Assembly (NCBI GenBank): GCA_026008535.1
Contig: BRKX01000007.1
Coordinates: forward strand, 53,681,001-53,745,000
DNA: 64,000 nt
Reading direction: 5' to 3'
From: Perilla frutescens
Lineage: Eukaryota > Streptophyta > Magnoliopsida > Lamiales > Lamiaceae
Each line of letters starts with the position of its first letter. Position 1 is the stretch's first letter. The notes under the pieces were generated by a model, which saw only the letters and a list, made by a program, of their open reading frames with translations, made no database searches and had not been told where the DNA came from. Positions 20,455 to 31,361 of this stretch are shown here, in pieces. The position numbers and the translations under genes were made by a program.

Positions 20455-21897
20455 ACTTGAAACTTGTGACTTCTCTTTCTTTGACAGATAATGTTTCTTG
20501 TCAGTGGGTGTTTACCTTAAAATACCATGCCGATGGTACTATTGATTGGTACAAGGAAAGTCTTGTGGCTAAAGGATATATTCAAACTTATGGTATGGAT
20601 TACTTTGAGATAGTTTCCCCTACTGCTCGTTTGAACTCTATTCGTATTTTATTCTATCTCGATGTCAATCTTTCTTGGTCTATGTATCAGCTTGATGTGA
20701 AGAATGCATTTTTCTATGGGGACTTGAGTGAGAATATCTTTATGGAGCAATCTCCGGGGTATGTTGCTCATGGGGAGGATACTACTAAGGTTTTCTATCT
20801 TAAGAAGGTTATTTATGGTCTCAAACAAAGTCCTAAAGCGTGGTTTGACAAATTCAGTAATGTTTCTCGATGTTATTGGATTTAAGCAAGGCAAGGCTGA
20901 TCATTCTATTTTTTTGCAACATTGCACAAGTAGGATTGTTGTAATCATTGTGTATGTTGATGACATTCTGATTTCTAGCAGTGATAAACAAGGGATTGAA
21001 GAAACTAAGAAGTACTTGCAACAACATTTCGTTATAAAAGATATGGGACGTCCCAAGTATTTCTTAAGGTTTAAAATTGCACACATCAAGTCTGATATTT
21101 CTATATGTCAGCAGAAGTATGCTACTGATGTTCTCAAAGAACTAGGATTGCTAGGTACAAAGCCAGCTGACACTCCTATGGATATTAATCTGAGCATTTG
21201 GGATGATGATGGAGAATCATTTAAAGACAAAGCTAGGTACAGACGGCTTGTTGGCAAACTTATCTATTTGACTATAACAAGGCCTGACAACTCATTTGTA
21301 GTTAGTTTGGTTAGTCGCTTTATGGATAATCCCAGACAAGTTCATTGGGATACTGTTATTCGGATTCTTAAATACATCAATAAGTTTCCACGTAAATGAT
21401 TATTGTTAAAGAAGAATGATCATCTTAAGATTGAAGGATATTCTAATGTTGATTATGCTGGTTTAAAGACTGACAGACGATCTACGTCTGGCTATTGCAC
21501 TTATCCGGATGGAAATCTAGTTGCATGGTTAAGTAAGAAACAACACATTGTTGCTAGATCTTCTGCCGAGGCTGAGTATAGAGCTATGGAACACACTACT
21601 ACCGAGATGATTTGAGTGAAGAATCTTCTTGAAGAATTGGGGTTCACTTACAATGAACCTTTACTGATGCACTATGATAATCAAGCAGCTATTTACATTG
21701 CAAATAATCCAATTTTTCATGAGAGGACTAAACATATAGAAGTTGATTATCACTTTATTCGTGATTGTGTCATGAGCCAGATGATTGCTACTCCATTCAC
21801 TTCTTCATCCAATCAAATTGTAGATATTTTTAAAAAACCTTTGGTGGGAAAATGTTTCTCTGAACTTTCTAAGCTGGACATGATTGATATATATGCT
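20455..21897 (+). pseudogene. Copia reverse transcriptase and RNase H, degraded
   Basis: Plus-strand reading gives CQWVFTLKYHADGTIDWYKE, LVAKGYIQTYGMDYFE, QLDVKNAFFYGDL and VIYGLKQSPKAWFDKF, a frameshift near 20855, then VYVDDILISSS with an intact YVDD box. RNase H blocks follow (DYAGLKTDRRSTSGYC, SSAEAEYRAM, HYDNQAAIYIANNP, HFIRDCV). In-frame stops lie at 21397 and 21613. The RT N-terminus begins right at the inversion junction near 20450. The product would copy element RNA into cDNA; here the frame is broken. Confidence 0.85.
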
Positions 21898-21898
21898 C

Positions 21899-21912
21899 CA
21901 CCTTTGGGGGAG
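21899..21912 (+). other. Polypurine tract
   Basis: CACCTTTGGGGGAG directly precedes the TGTTATAG start of the right LTR. Confidence 0.7.
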
Positions 21913-22094
21913 TGTTATAGAATATTATTGTATTATGATGTTTCCTTGTATATGTGTGTCTATATTAGGAATAGATTTAACCAAATTCTCTGTAACTGTA
22001 GTTTCTCTCCCTATATATATGAGAGCTCTGTTATTGTGAATATACATTACTACATATTTTTCTCTCCATGTGTTTATTACTCTAATATTCTACA
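21913..22094 (+). mobile_element. 3' LTR of the rearranged Copia element
   Basis: 182 bp, starting TGTTATAG and ending TTCTACA, nearly the same as the left LTR at 18933-19114 with about ten visible differences. CTAATTAATG follows. Confidence 0.88.
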
Positions 22095-23260
22095 CTAATT
22101 AATGAAATTTAGTTTCATTGATCACGAATTAATGTATTTATTAAATAATTTGATTGTAATAAAACAAGTAACGGCCAATCATAAATCTAACGGCCAATTT
22201 GATTGTTAGTTAATTTTTTTATCTATAATTGTATTAATTGTAGAATTATATTGAACATCGAATGTCGTCAATTCAAAGATTCAATTTTTCAACATCAAAT
22301 GATTGTTACAATTAATTAGTGAGAGTGATTAACGGTCGTTTAAATTTATTTTGATTACTACAATTAAATAATTTTAAATGATTGAGCACAATTTTAATTG
22401 ATACCACAACTTTATAAATAGTCGTATTCTAAATATTAAGCACATCAAAACAAAACCAATGATATAATCTATAGTGAAAGTTTTGTTCAAAATCATGAAT
22501 ATAGTGCAAATCAATAATTTTTATTGTCGAAGAAAGAAAGAGGAAACAAATTGAGAATTAAAAAATTTGTAGTTAGTGGTTTTGCTAACTCTCTATTCAA
22601 GATAGAATTTGATATTGTTGATTGACTCCATTGGCTAAATATTTTCGCTAAATTAAGCTGGGAGATGGAACAATTGTCGATTGAGTGTTTCAGGGATGAA
22701 GTCAAAAATTAATCTGGAGTTTGAGATGGCAATAACAAGTTGGTTAGTATTTTTCCCTTTGATGATTAATTATTTAGCTCATGTTTTAATTAGAAGTTTT
22801 TTGTTGAGATTTTTTTGTATTGCAGTTCTTAAATTATATATTTCACCAAATTATTAATTTTCAATTCAATTCATGTGAATACTTCGAAAATTATTAATTA
22901 TTGCATGAATTCTAATTTTATAATATTTAATATTTTACATAGTATGTGTATTTTGGAATATTTAGGGTTTTGTAATTCTTTTAAATTTTATAAAATTAAT
23001 CTTTTACCTCCAATAATTTTAGTTTGCGTTGATAAAAGTATAAAATAAATTAATCAATTCAATTCTTACATTATGAATTTTATTTAAATAATAAATTAAT
23101 ATAATATTGATCCTAAATTTTCTATATAGTTTAACAAAATTAATTGCTCGACTCACATTCATTTTTGACTGAATAGTTCTAATAGCAAATAATGGGAATA
23201 TATCAAGTTCTAAAAATATTTATATTGTACATAAATTAATTATAATAGAATTAAATAAAG
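22095..23260. other. AT-rich sequence without recognised features
   Basis: This stretch is strongly AT-rich with no convincing ORF on either strand and no repeat pair that I could see. It may be host intergenic DNA or a very old element. Confidence 0.5.
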
Positions 23261-24780
23261 CACAAGGGCACTTCAGGATGTCGAGTCTGGCGAAAGAGGC
23301 TTTTTTCCTAGCATTTCAAGCATAATCCAAGCCAGAAAAATCAATTAGAGGCACAAAGAACTTCTTCAGTATTCATCCTACATTCAGGAGGCAGAATAGG
23401 CATATCGGAGATGGATGAAGCTGACTATATAATGTCGTGCCCACATTGCTCGTGCAGACTCGACCATAGGTCTGAAATGGGCACATGCGGAAAAACCAAA
23501 ATTCAGTTGGAGTGGAAGAGCCGTGAAAAATAGATGCAGATCTGATGAGAGTTGGTGCTAAGCTAGACTCCTAAGAGGCGGGGAATTAAAAGATAAACTC
23601 AATCCCTAAAAAATAGGGATTTGATCAACGAACTGGATAATGTTTATCCAGTCAGTTATGATGGGCATGTTAATCCCAGAAGCCAGTTGAAGCCCCCCGC
23701 CTGTAGGGGAAATTCGAATTCGAAAATGTATCTATTTAAACTTGTTTTATTTTCTGGAAATGCATGCTTTTGAAGTCTGGAACACTGCTACAATATTTTA
23801 TTTTCTGCATTTCACATTCAGTACACTACTTAGGCAGCAAGAACAATCCATAGGCCTTAAGGTATTGGAACTTAGGTTATGTTTATGATTCTCAACATTG
23901 GAGTTGAGATTTTTCCAATTAATTTAGTAAGTTTTTCATTTATAATATGTCTTTCATTTCTGCAATTTTTGTTTTATCTAACATGAGTGACTAGATCCTT
24001 TAATTCTGGTGTTTGAACAATAGAAATGGTTTAAGTATAAATATGGGCTCCTGAGGCCGAAATGGGCATATTAATGCATGATAAATTTATGTCGATTCTT
24101 GATCCTGTTCCACATGACCGTGTGTTGGTTCATATAGTAATAAGGGAATTGAAATGCCCAATGTGGCTGATCAGTCGTTAGACATAGAAGGCACACCACT
24201 ATTAATTGAATTGGCGAATCATGATCATGTGTTGGTTCATATAGTAATAAGGGAATTGATGGTTTGTTGTGGACACATGAGGAATCGGTAAACACAATAA
24301 ACATGGGTTCATCTAGGGTACACTCCTATCTATTCATTTACATCTCTTTGGAAAATCGGGGGTTGGGTGATAGGTTAGGGGTTTATTTGACGAGGAATCA
24401 CTTTTAAACTTTAAATGAAAGGATGATAAGGAGACGCAGAGAGGAATCCAGTCTCCATAACTGGGTGACTTAACATGCATAAAAATCATTATGCCAATGA
24501 TTGAGTCATTTTTATTTAAATCAAATTCTAGTTCAAATACCGGAACCTTTATTATTTGATATTTTCTTTAGTGTTCTTCTGCAGATTTAATTTCCAGTAA
24601 AGGTGACAACAAACCAACCCCCTTTTGTGATTGGTTACTCAATGGTAAAATCACAACAACACTCTGTGTGATTGACCCATACTCATGAGCTAGCTACGCT
24701 TGCTGTGGGCACAAGAGTTACAAATTCATTTTGAACGCGAAACGACTGCACGTTAGTGTACTTGCACAAATATAAAATAT
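23261..24780 (+). other. Possible old LTR remnant
   Basis: No gene is visible. The right part (ACAACAAACCAACCCCCTTT, TGTGTGATTGACCCATACTC, then CTTGCTGTGGGCACAAGAG) has the look of the R-U5 end of plant Gypsy LTRs. A TATA-like run (CTATTTAAAC) lies near 23730. A direct duplication of 32 bases, TGTGTTGGTTCATATAGTAA and onward, occurs at 24121-24152 and 24228-24259. No LTR partner, PBS or coding region accompanies it, so the assignment is tentative. Confidence 0.3.
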
Positions 24781-24885
24781 TCAAAGTGTCTCTCTCTCGC
24801 TCAAATAGAATAAAAATTGGATTGAAAATGAAGAAAACATTAACACCACCATTAACCCTCAATCAATAAGCGGTATCTCTCACGT

Positions 24886-24960
24886 AGGGATAACAATGGA
24901 TAAGGTATGAATAGGATATTACGGTACCCATTTTCATATCCGTATTTTAAAAAAATACTC
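24886..24960. other. Left fragment of an unclassified element (GGGTA-type)
   Basis: GTAGGGATAACAATGGATAA, GGTATGAATAGG and TACCCATTTTCATATCCG resemble the repetitive 'gggtatggg' terminal sequence of a common class of plant repeats. Sequence of the same character (GGGTATGGGGCGGG, CCCGTATCCATACCCATTAA) lies at 33280-33375, on the other side of the SIRE-like element. The two may be parts of one element split by that insertion. Confidence 0.3.
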
Positions 24961-26736
24961 TGTTGAGAAAATTATTGGGAAAAACTATTTGAGTAGCCCA
25001 ACTGATGGTTTTGATGAAATGTCAAAACATATGCAATAGTTTTATGAAAAACTGCAGGTTATTTAAAGCTAGAACTCAGGAATAATGACCAACTAAGACT
25101 TCAAACCTCAGCTTAGCTGAAGCGAGAGTCAGTTGTTCTGAAACATGGTCAACCATCTTAAAAAGATGTCTCAATCAAGCCAGTCAGAATCAACTCTTCA
25201 AAGCTTAAGAAAAGCTAAAGGATGAAGAGAACATTGAAGATTGGTAGGCATCCACATATAAGTAATCATCAGTCTAGCTAAAGGCCAAGAAAGACTGATG
25301 AGCGAAGAGCCAGCTTGAAAGCTTAAAACTAAACTGATCAAAGATCAGTCAGTTAAACAATAAACTGATTAAAGATCAGTTAGTCGGGAGAAAAGCTCAA
25401 GTAAATTCGACCCAACTCTGAACTGATCAAAGATCAGTTCAATGGGAGAAAAGCTCAACAGAGAAGCCGACTGGAAGTCCAGAACTGAAAGTTTGTAAAG
25501 CTTAACAGCTAAAGATCAAGGCAGCTGAACTGGACCATCCCAGGACTGAAGCTTGAGGCAGCTGAGCAACTGCCAAACTGGACAATTTCAGAGCTGAAGG
25601 CCGAGACAACTGAAAGCCCATCAGCTAAAAGTCCAAAGCTGATAGCCGAAATATCTGCTCTCTTTGACAAGCAGCCAATGAAGATCCTGACAGGAAATCT
25701 TGGAAAGATCCTGATGATGTTAGAGCATAAGTCATTAAGTTCAACGGCTAGCTCATTCAAAGCTTCAAATGGCTAAAAACATTAAAACTGCCACCGGTGA
25801 AATCAAATTAATCACCAATCTCAACGGTCACTAAGATCACTCTTCCATAAAAGAGTGCGAATCTCATTCATGTGTAAGACTTTTCACGCACAAGACTTTT
25901 GCAAAACTAACTTTTGCTATTTTGCAGAATCAGAATTTCTTTCTCCCTCTCCACAACTCAAAGCTGAAATCTCTTAAGTGAGAAAAGTACAAACCGAGAA
26001 GGCGTGCTTCAAGTTCCAAGCAAGCAACTAGGTGACGCAGAATTCCAACCGGAGCAACGCTTCTCAGTTCAGTTCTTAAAAGATCAACCATTCAGCTCAA
26101 GTTGAAGGAGCATTCCAGGTTGATAACAGATTCAAGATTGTCTTCTTGAAGATCGAGAGAGCTGTAAAATATTTTAAAGACGGGCAATAGTACCTAAAGT
26201 CTCAGTGAGCAGTTGGGACTGGTAAATGTGAGTTGTTGACCCAGAAACCGACTGAGGAGGAGCTTGTACTGACGGGTTCATTCTTCAGGGACAACAACAG
26301 TTGGAAAGGAGGCCGTGCGGTTTGAAGGGTGCTATTTTCAGGTCCAACAGAATTTTTCACTGTGTAACTGTAATAAAGAAACTTTACACTTGCATAGTGG
26401 ATTGCCCTTCTGCGGAAAGAAGAGAGGTTGTAGAAACAGGAAGCTTCGAACCTCTATAAGTCTTGTGTGTGCTGTACTTTATGCTCTAAGCTTTTTCATG
26501 TTCTTAAACTGCACACTATAAGCACACAAGCTGCACTGACAGACTAAGTCTTCCAGCTATCAGTCTTAACTGATCAGCTCACAAGCTAAGGTCTCGTCAA
26601 GCTCACTTACTCAACTGCATAGATAAATTGTCTAAAACGAGTCAGGGCCCTATATATTCTGAAATTAGTTTAAAGTTTTTTAGTCAGTTTATTCACCCTT
26701 CATCTAAACTGACATATACTCGCACTGGGACCAACA
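24961..26736 (+). mobile_element. 5' LTR of a SIRE/Maximus-like Copia element
   Basis: It begins TGTTGAGAAA and ends GGGACCAACA, 1776 bp, with a Copia PBS two bases downstream. The inner part matches the truncated right LTR at 31362-32703 (for example CTGAAGCTTGAGGCAGCTGA and TTAAACTGCACACTA). Three dyads of the form ACTGATCAAAGATCAGT lie at 25333-25349, 25364-25380 and 25422-25438. Small open frames within it are not genes. Confidence 0.82.
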
Positions 26737-26738
26737 AG

Positions 26739-26750
26739 TGGTATCAAAGC
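26739..26750 (+). other. Copia primer-binding site
   Basis: TGGTATCAAAGC differs by one base from TGGTATCAGAGC, the complement of the 3' end of initiator methionine tRNA used by most plant Copia elements. It sits two bases after the 5' LTR end. Confidence 0.85.
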
Positions 26751-26825
26751 GGTTGATTCTAAGGATCAGTCATCTCTGCAGATCATTTTAATCAGATCTA
26801 TTTATATGTACTAACATTTCAAGCT

Positions 26826-28278
26826 ATGGGAAACCATAAGCTACCTTTTTTTTCAGCTTTGAATTATGAAAATTGGATCAGAAGGATGAATGCCCATCTG
26901 TGCTCAATTCACGAGAACATGTGAGAAGTCATTGAAGATGGTCTAATCATTATAATGATGGACAATGAAGCCCATGTCATGGATGTCAACTACCCGACTA
27001 GGATCCCAAAACCAACTCATCTTCTCACAGATGAAGAAAAGAAGTTGAAAAATCTAGAGTTTGTTGCTCAAGCAGCATTATTCCAAACTCTAGATGAGGA
27101 TCGCATGAAGGATATGAAGAATTGCAGAACCTCTAAGGTGATTTGGGACTTACTTGTAGATCTATGCAAAGAATTCGGGGCTATTAAAGGAAACAAGCTC
27201 CAGCTCGCGGTTGACAGATATGAATCCTTCAAGATGCAACTGGAAGAGACCATCTCAAGCCTTGAAACAAGATTTCTAGGCATAATCAGTGAGATGAATA
27301 ATCTGGGAAGAAGTTATCCCAATTGTGAGATGAATTCGCAGATTCTCGACAATCTCACAGAAGAATGGGATATGAAACTAATTGCTTTCACAGAGTCGAG
27401 AGACTTGAATAGCATTACACGTAGAGAAATGTTTGGATCTCTCAAGGCTCATGAATACAGCCTGAATCGAAAGAGAGAAGCATCCACTTCTTCATCTCAT
27501 GATGCTTTTTTCTACACTGAAAGAAATCGGTTCAGAGAAGCCTGTGGAAGAAATAACTTCCGTCCAAGAGGCTCACCTACCAGAGAGAATCTAGGTAAGA
27601 TCAGTGACTGACCGAAGAAGAGAGTCAGCCAATAAGAAAGAGATCCTGACTGAGGATATAAACGAGCAAATATAGTCAATGACAAAATTGCTGGAAAAAT
27701 TGAGAAAAGTCAGAGATCAACAATCAGTTCAATCCCAAGCTGATGATGCTGCTAAAGGAGAAAGAAGGCAGCAGCCAGCTGAACAACTTGCTGAACAATT
27801 CAGGGTGGCTAACCGAAACATAGAAGAATGTTTCCACTACCATAAGAAAGGGCACTAGAGATATGAGTGTCATGAGCTTCTTGAAGATAAAAAGGCCAAA
27901 GTGAGGAGAAGCTTCTTCAAAAGGAAAGCAATGATAGCTAACTCTAAAAATGCCATGCTAGAAGATTTAGACTACCTATCTGGAATCGACTCAGATGGAT
28001 ACAGCTCAGATGATGAAGCTTTGATTTGCCTCATGGCCAACAAGGATGAAGAGGTTAGTACAACTGACTCCATAACCTCTTTCTATTATATACATGAACT
28101 GAGTAATGAAAATGAAAGATTGAAAAGTCTTGAAGCGCAGTCAACTGAAATGGATCAACTGAAGCTGAGAAATGCTGAACTGGAAGCTGAGAATGAGAAA
28201 CTTGAGCTAGAAATCCTTGAAAAAAAGGAATTAACTCTCAAATTCAAGAAGGGATCCCAGACACTAGATAAATTCTAA
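26826..28278 (+). pseudogene. SIRE-like gag, degraded
   Basis: The ATG at 26826 starts MGNHKLPFFSALNYENWIRR. A stop follows near 26922, then a long frame to 27611 with LTDEEKKLKNLEFVAQAAL and LETRFLGIISEMNNLG, a UBN2-type gag domain. After a frameshift near 27.6-27.7 kb, a damaged zinc knuckle reads CFHYHKKGH then a stop then RYEC: the second Cys is Tyr and a Trp codon became TAG. The C-terminal part (27901-28278) is acidic and then Leu/Glu-rich, a probable coiled coil as in SIRE gag. The lineage call rests on these features; the exact subfamily is unknown. Confidence 0.72.
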
Positions 28279-29283
28279 GTCATCAAAGAGTCAAAGTTGG
28301 GAGTCCAGGGCTGGGGTACAGCAAGTACACTGCTGCAGAGAAGGGCAAGGAAGTTATTCAGAGCTGTGAATCTGGAATCCTAAAAGGATTCACAAGACCA
28401 GCTCATTCACCCCCAGTTGAGGAATCAAAAGATAAAGGTATCTTGGAGACTCCTCAAACTCAGACCAGAGATCAGACTGATCAGTCAAGAAAGTCGACTT
28501 GAAGACAATAAGTCTTTTAAAGGCTTACTGCTCAGCCAAAGCCACCAATTTAACATAGACCAGCCTATCAGCCCAGATCCTCGCTCGATCAAAATTGAAA
28601 GCTCATTCAAGGCCAATCTTTCAACAAAGGCCTTCATTCCACTCCAGGTCATCAGCTCAACTGAGACCTGAAGTTCACCCAAGGCCAGCCTATCGGAAAA
28701 GGCCATCAATTCAAAATAGATCTTCGGCTTAACAGAGAGCTGCAACTTCCTCAAGGCAGGCCCACCATCAAAGGCGAACTGTGCATCAACCTGGGAGTTT
28801 CATTAATCCTAAGAGAAATGTGCACACAACATTGTATTATGCACGATAGCATAATCCAATCTCTCTGGACTTCACTCTAAGTGACCTTGCAACCCAGTAT
28901 GATGAGTATTTAAACTCAAGGGATGAACCAAAAATCAATCCCAATTATAGCTGGCTTGGAAAACGGCCATTTCACAAAGGCCAAAAAGCTCAAAGTCACA
29001 GGCCCATCAAAAACTGGCCAAGAGAAGGAGTAACAAGGTTATAAGATGAGAGGATATTAGTTGAAGTATTTTATCCTAACACTCATCGGAGGTATAGATC
29101 AATGCACCCAACTCTCAGTCGAAGAGTTACTAGGAGTTCAAAATTGATCAGGAAATCAAACTCTGAAGGATCTCTTAATCATGGAAAGCTAAAAGTGTGG
29201 CGTATGTGGATTCCTAAGTATTTGATTAACCTCTCAGGACCCAATATTATGCGGGTACCTAAAAATTAATTTTTATTTTGCAG
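28279..29283 (+). other. Degenerate gag-pol spacer
   Basis: About 1 kb between the gag coiled coil and the protease motif. It has many stops in all frames. Faint repeated peptides rich in Gln, Pro and Lys (around CAGCCTATC) suggest an eroded coding linker. No conserved domain was recognised. Confidence 0.4.
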
Positions 29284-30125
29284 GGAAAGAGCATCCTATC
29301 CAAGAAAAAGAGCAAAGATACTTGGTATCTGGATAGCGGGTGCTCCAAGCATATGACTAGAGATAAGAATGATCTCGACGGTTATAAAGAGGTTAAGGAC
29401 CACTAGCCACTTTTGGAGACAACTCAAAGAGTCGAACCATCGGAGAAGGGTTGGTTGTCAAAGGGAAAGTTGTCATCAATGGAATGTCAAATGTTGAAGG
29501 ACTGAAGCACAAGCTGCTAAGCATCAACCAACTTTGTGATAATGGGTATTCGGTTGACTTCAACAACAGCTCGTGTGACATCATAGACAAGTCAACTGGA
29601 GCCATACTCCTGGCTGGAGTAAGAAAGGGCAACATGTATATTGTTGACTGATCAACCAGATATTTAGAAGCTTGCTTTCTCTCCAAATGATCAACTGAAG
29701 CAAGCTAGCTATGGCATTGACGACTGAATCATCTCAACTTCAAAACGATCAACTACTTGGCCAAGAAAGAGTTAGTTGAGGAGCTTCCCAAGGAGATCTA
29801 CAAGAAAGCTGGAGTCTGCGGACCATGCCAGAAAGGGAAGCAAGTAAGGTCTTCATTCAAGAATAAAAGCCATCCTCAAGGAACAACTGACATTCTCCAG
29901 TTGCTACACATAGACCTGTTCGGACCAGTAAAGCTACCAATCCCCATGGATAAGAAATTTACTCTTGTAGTAGTAGATGACTACTCAAGATATACCTGGG
30001 TGAAGTTCCTGAGAAGTAAGGATGAGAATTTTGAAAATCTATCAACTTTGATCAGAAGGTTGCAAACTGACAAAGGAAAATGAGTTCAAAGGATAAGATC
30101 CGACAATGGAACTGAGTTTGTCAAT
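29284..30125 (+). pseudogene. SIRE-like protease and integrase N-terminal half
   Basis: The reading TWYLDSGCSKHMTRDK carries the D-S-G-(C/A) protease motif. After a frameshift near 29400-29450 comes LLSINQLCDNGYSVDF, a stop near 29650, then CGPCQKGKQVRSSFKNK (integrase zinc region), HIDLFGPVKLPI with the first catalytic Asp, DDYSRYTWVKFL, and RSDNGTEFVN with the second catalytic Asp. The frame ends there because the next sequence is reversed. The integrase Glu and C-terminus are missing. Confidence 0.8.
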
Positions 30126-30127
30126 TG

Positions 30128-31285
30128 AAGCTAGTTTTAGCAAATCCCAATTGGATGCAGAACTCCACAAATCTAGCTTCTGACAATGGCTTGGTGAAGA
30201 TTTCAGCTATCTACTTCTCCGTGTTAACATATTTGATGCATATGTCTTTCTTCTCGATGTGATCTCTGATGAAGTGGTGCCTGATATCAATGCGCTTCAT
30301 CCTTGAATGCAATACTGGATTTTGAGATATTACAATAGCACTATTGTTATCACAGTAGATTGGCACTTCTTCAGTCTCCACCTTATAATCCTTCAACTGT
30401 TGCTTCATCCAAAGGATCTGCGCATAATAGCTTCCAGCGGCTACATACTAGGCTTCAGTTGCTGACGTGGAAACTGAATGCTGCTTTTTACTAAATCAAG
30501 ATATTAGTATGTTCCCAAGAAACCAACATGTTCCACTGGTGCTTTTTCTGTCGATCTTGCATCCTCCAAAGTTTAAGTCTGAATAGCCGGTTAGACTCAA
30601 GCTATCATCTCTGGGATACCATAACCCAAGATTTATGGTTCCTTTGAGGTACTTCATGATCCTTTTTGATACTTCGAGATAGCTTTTCTTTGAATTGGCA
30701 TGGAACCTTGCACACAGTTCGACTGAATAGGAGATGTCTGGTCGGCTGGTAGTTAGGTAGAGAAGGGATCCAATGATTTCTTTGTAGTGCGTTTGGCTGA
30801 TTGATTCTCCTTCTTCATCGAGGGTCAGCTGCACTCATGTGTTCATTGGAATCTTGAGAGTTTTTCCCTCATTGGTTCTAAACTTCTTAACAAGCTCTTT
30901 GGTATACTTAGTTTGACTGATGAAGATTTCATCTTCCAGCTGCTTCACTTGGAGTCCTAGGAAGAAAGTCATTTCTCCCATCATGCTCATCTCGAATTCG
31001 CTTTGCATTAGTTGAGCAAATCGAGTGCAGAGATCTTTACTCTTTGATCTAAAAATTATGACATCCACATAAATTTGGACCATTAAAATCTCAGCTGATC
31101 ATTCTATTCTAAATAGAATACGATCGATGACCCATTTCTGAAACCCATTCTTTAGTACGAATGTTGTGAGGGTTTCATACCAAGCTCTTGGCTCCTGCTT
31201 CAAACCATATAGAATCTTTCTCAGCTTGTAGACTTGATCTCCAATTTCAAAGCCTGGAGGTTACTCGAAATAAACATCATCTTTG
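30128..31285 (-). pseudogene. Inverted SIRE-like RT and RNase H segment
   Basis: Minus-strand reading from 31285 gives ILYGLKQEPRAWYETL, then QIYVDVII where active RT has YVDD, IGSLLYLTTSRPDISYSVEL, LKGTINLGLWYPRDDS, CKIDRKSTSGTCWFLG, VPIYCDNNSAIVISQNP and RHHFIRDHIEKKDI. These are the C-terminal RT and full RNase H of a Copia element of the same type as the plus-strand gag-integrase beside it. The RT N-terminal half is missing. Stops lie near 30495, 30410 and 30833. It is inverted relative to both LTRs. Confidence 0.8.
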
Positions 31286-31345
31286 AGCCAACTCTCGCTT
31301 CAGCTAAGCTAAGGTTTGAAGTCTTACTTGGTCGTTATTCCTGAC
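31286..31345 (-). repeat. Inverted fragment of the SIRE-like LTR
   Basis: On the minus strand, AGGAATAACGACCAAGTAAG, ACTTCAAACCTTAGCTTAGC and TGAAGCGAGAG match 25078-25133 of the 5' LTR. It is attached to the 5' edge of the inverted RT block, so the inversion carries a piece of LTR with it. GAGCCAACTCTC at 31283-31294 recurs at 31405-31416. Confidence 0.7.
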
Positions 31346-31361
31346 TTCCAACTTTGAATAA

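Larger units (their letters stand above)
18933..22094 (+). mobile_element. Copia element with internal inversion (3.16 kb)
   Basis: Two 182-bp LTRs (18933-19114 and 21913-22094) flank the element, with TAAT on both sides as a possible TSD (GTAAT/CTAAT). A PPT (CTTTGGGGGAG) precedes the right LTR. Inside, the left half (gag end, protease, integrase) is on the minus strand and the right half (RT, RNase H) on the plus strand. The gag N-terminus and the integrase C-terminus are missing. It is therefore a rearranged Copia copy with intact ends. Confidence 0.8.

Noticed and set aside
22511..24304. Host gene in the unassigned region
   Set aside because: Only short frames (up to 77 codons) with no domains, splice pattern or start context.
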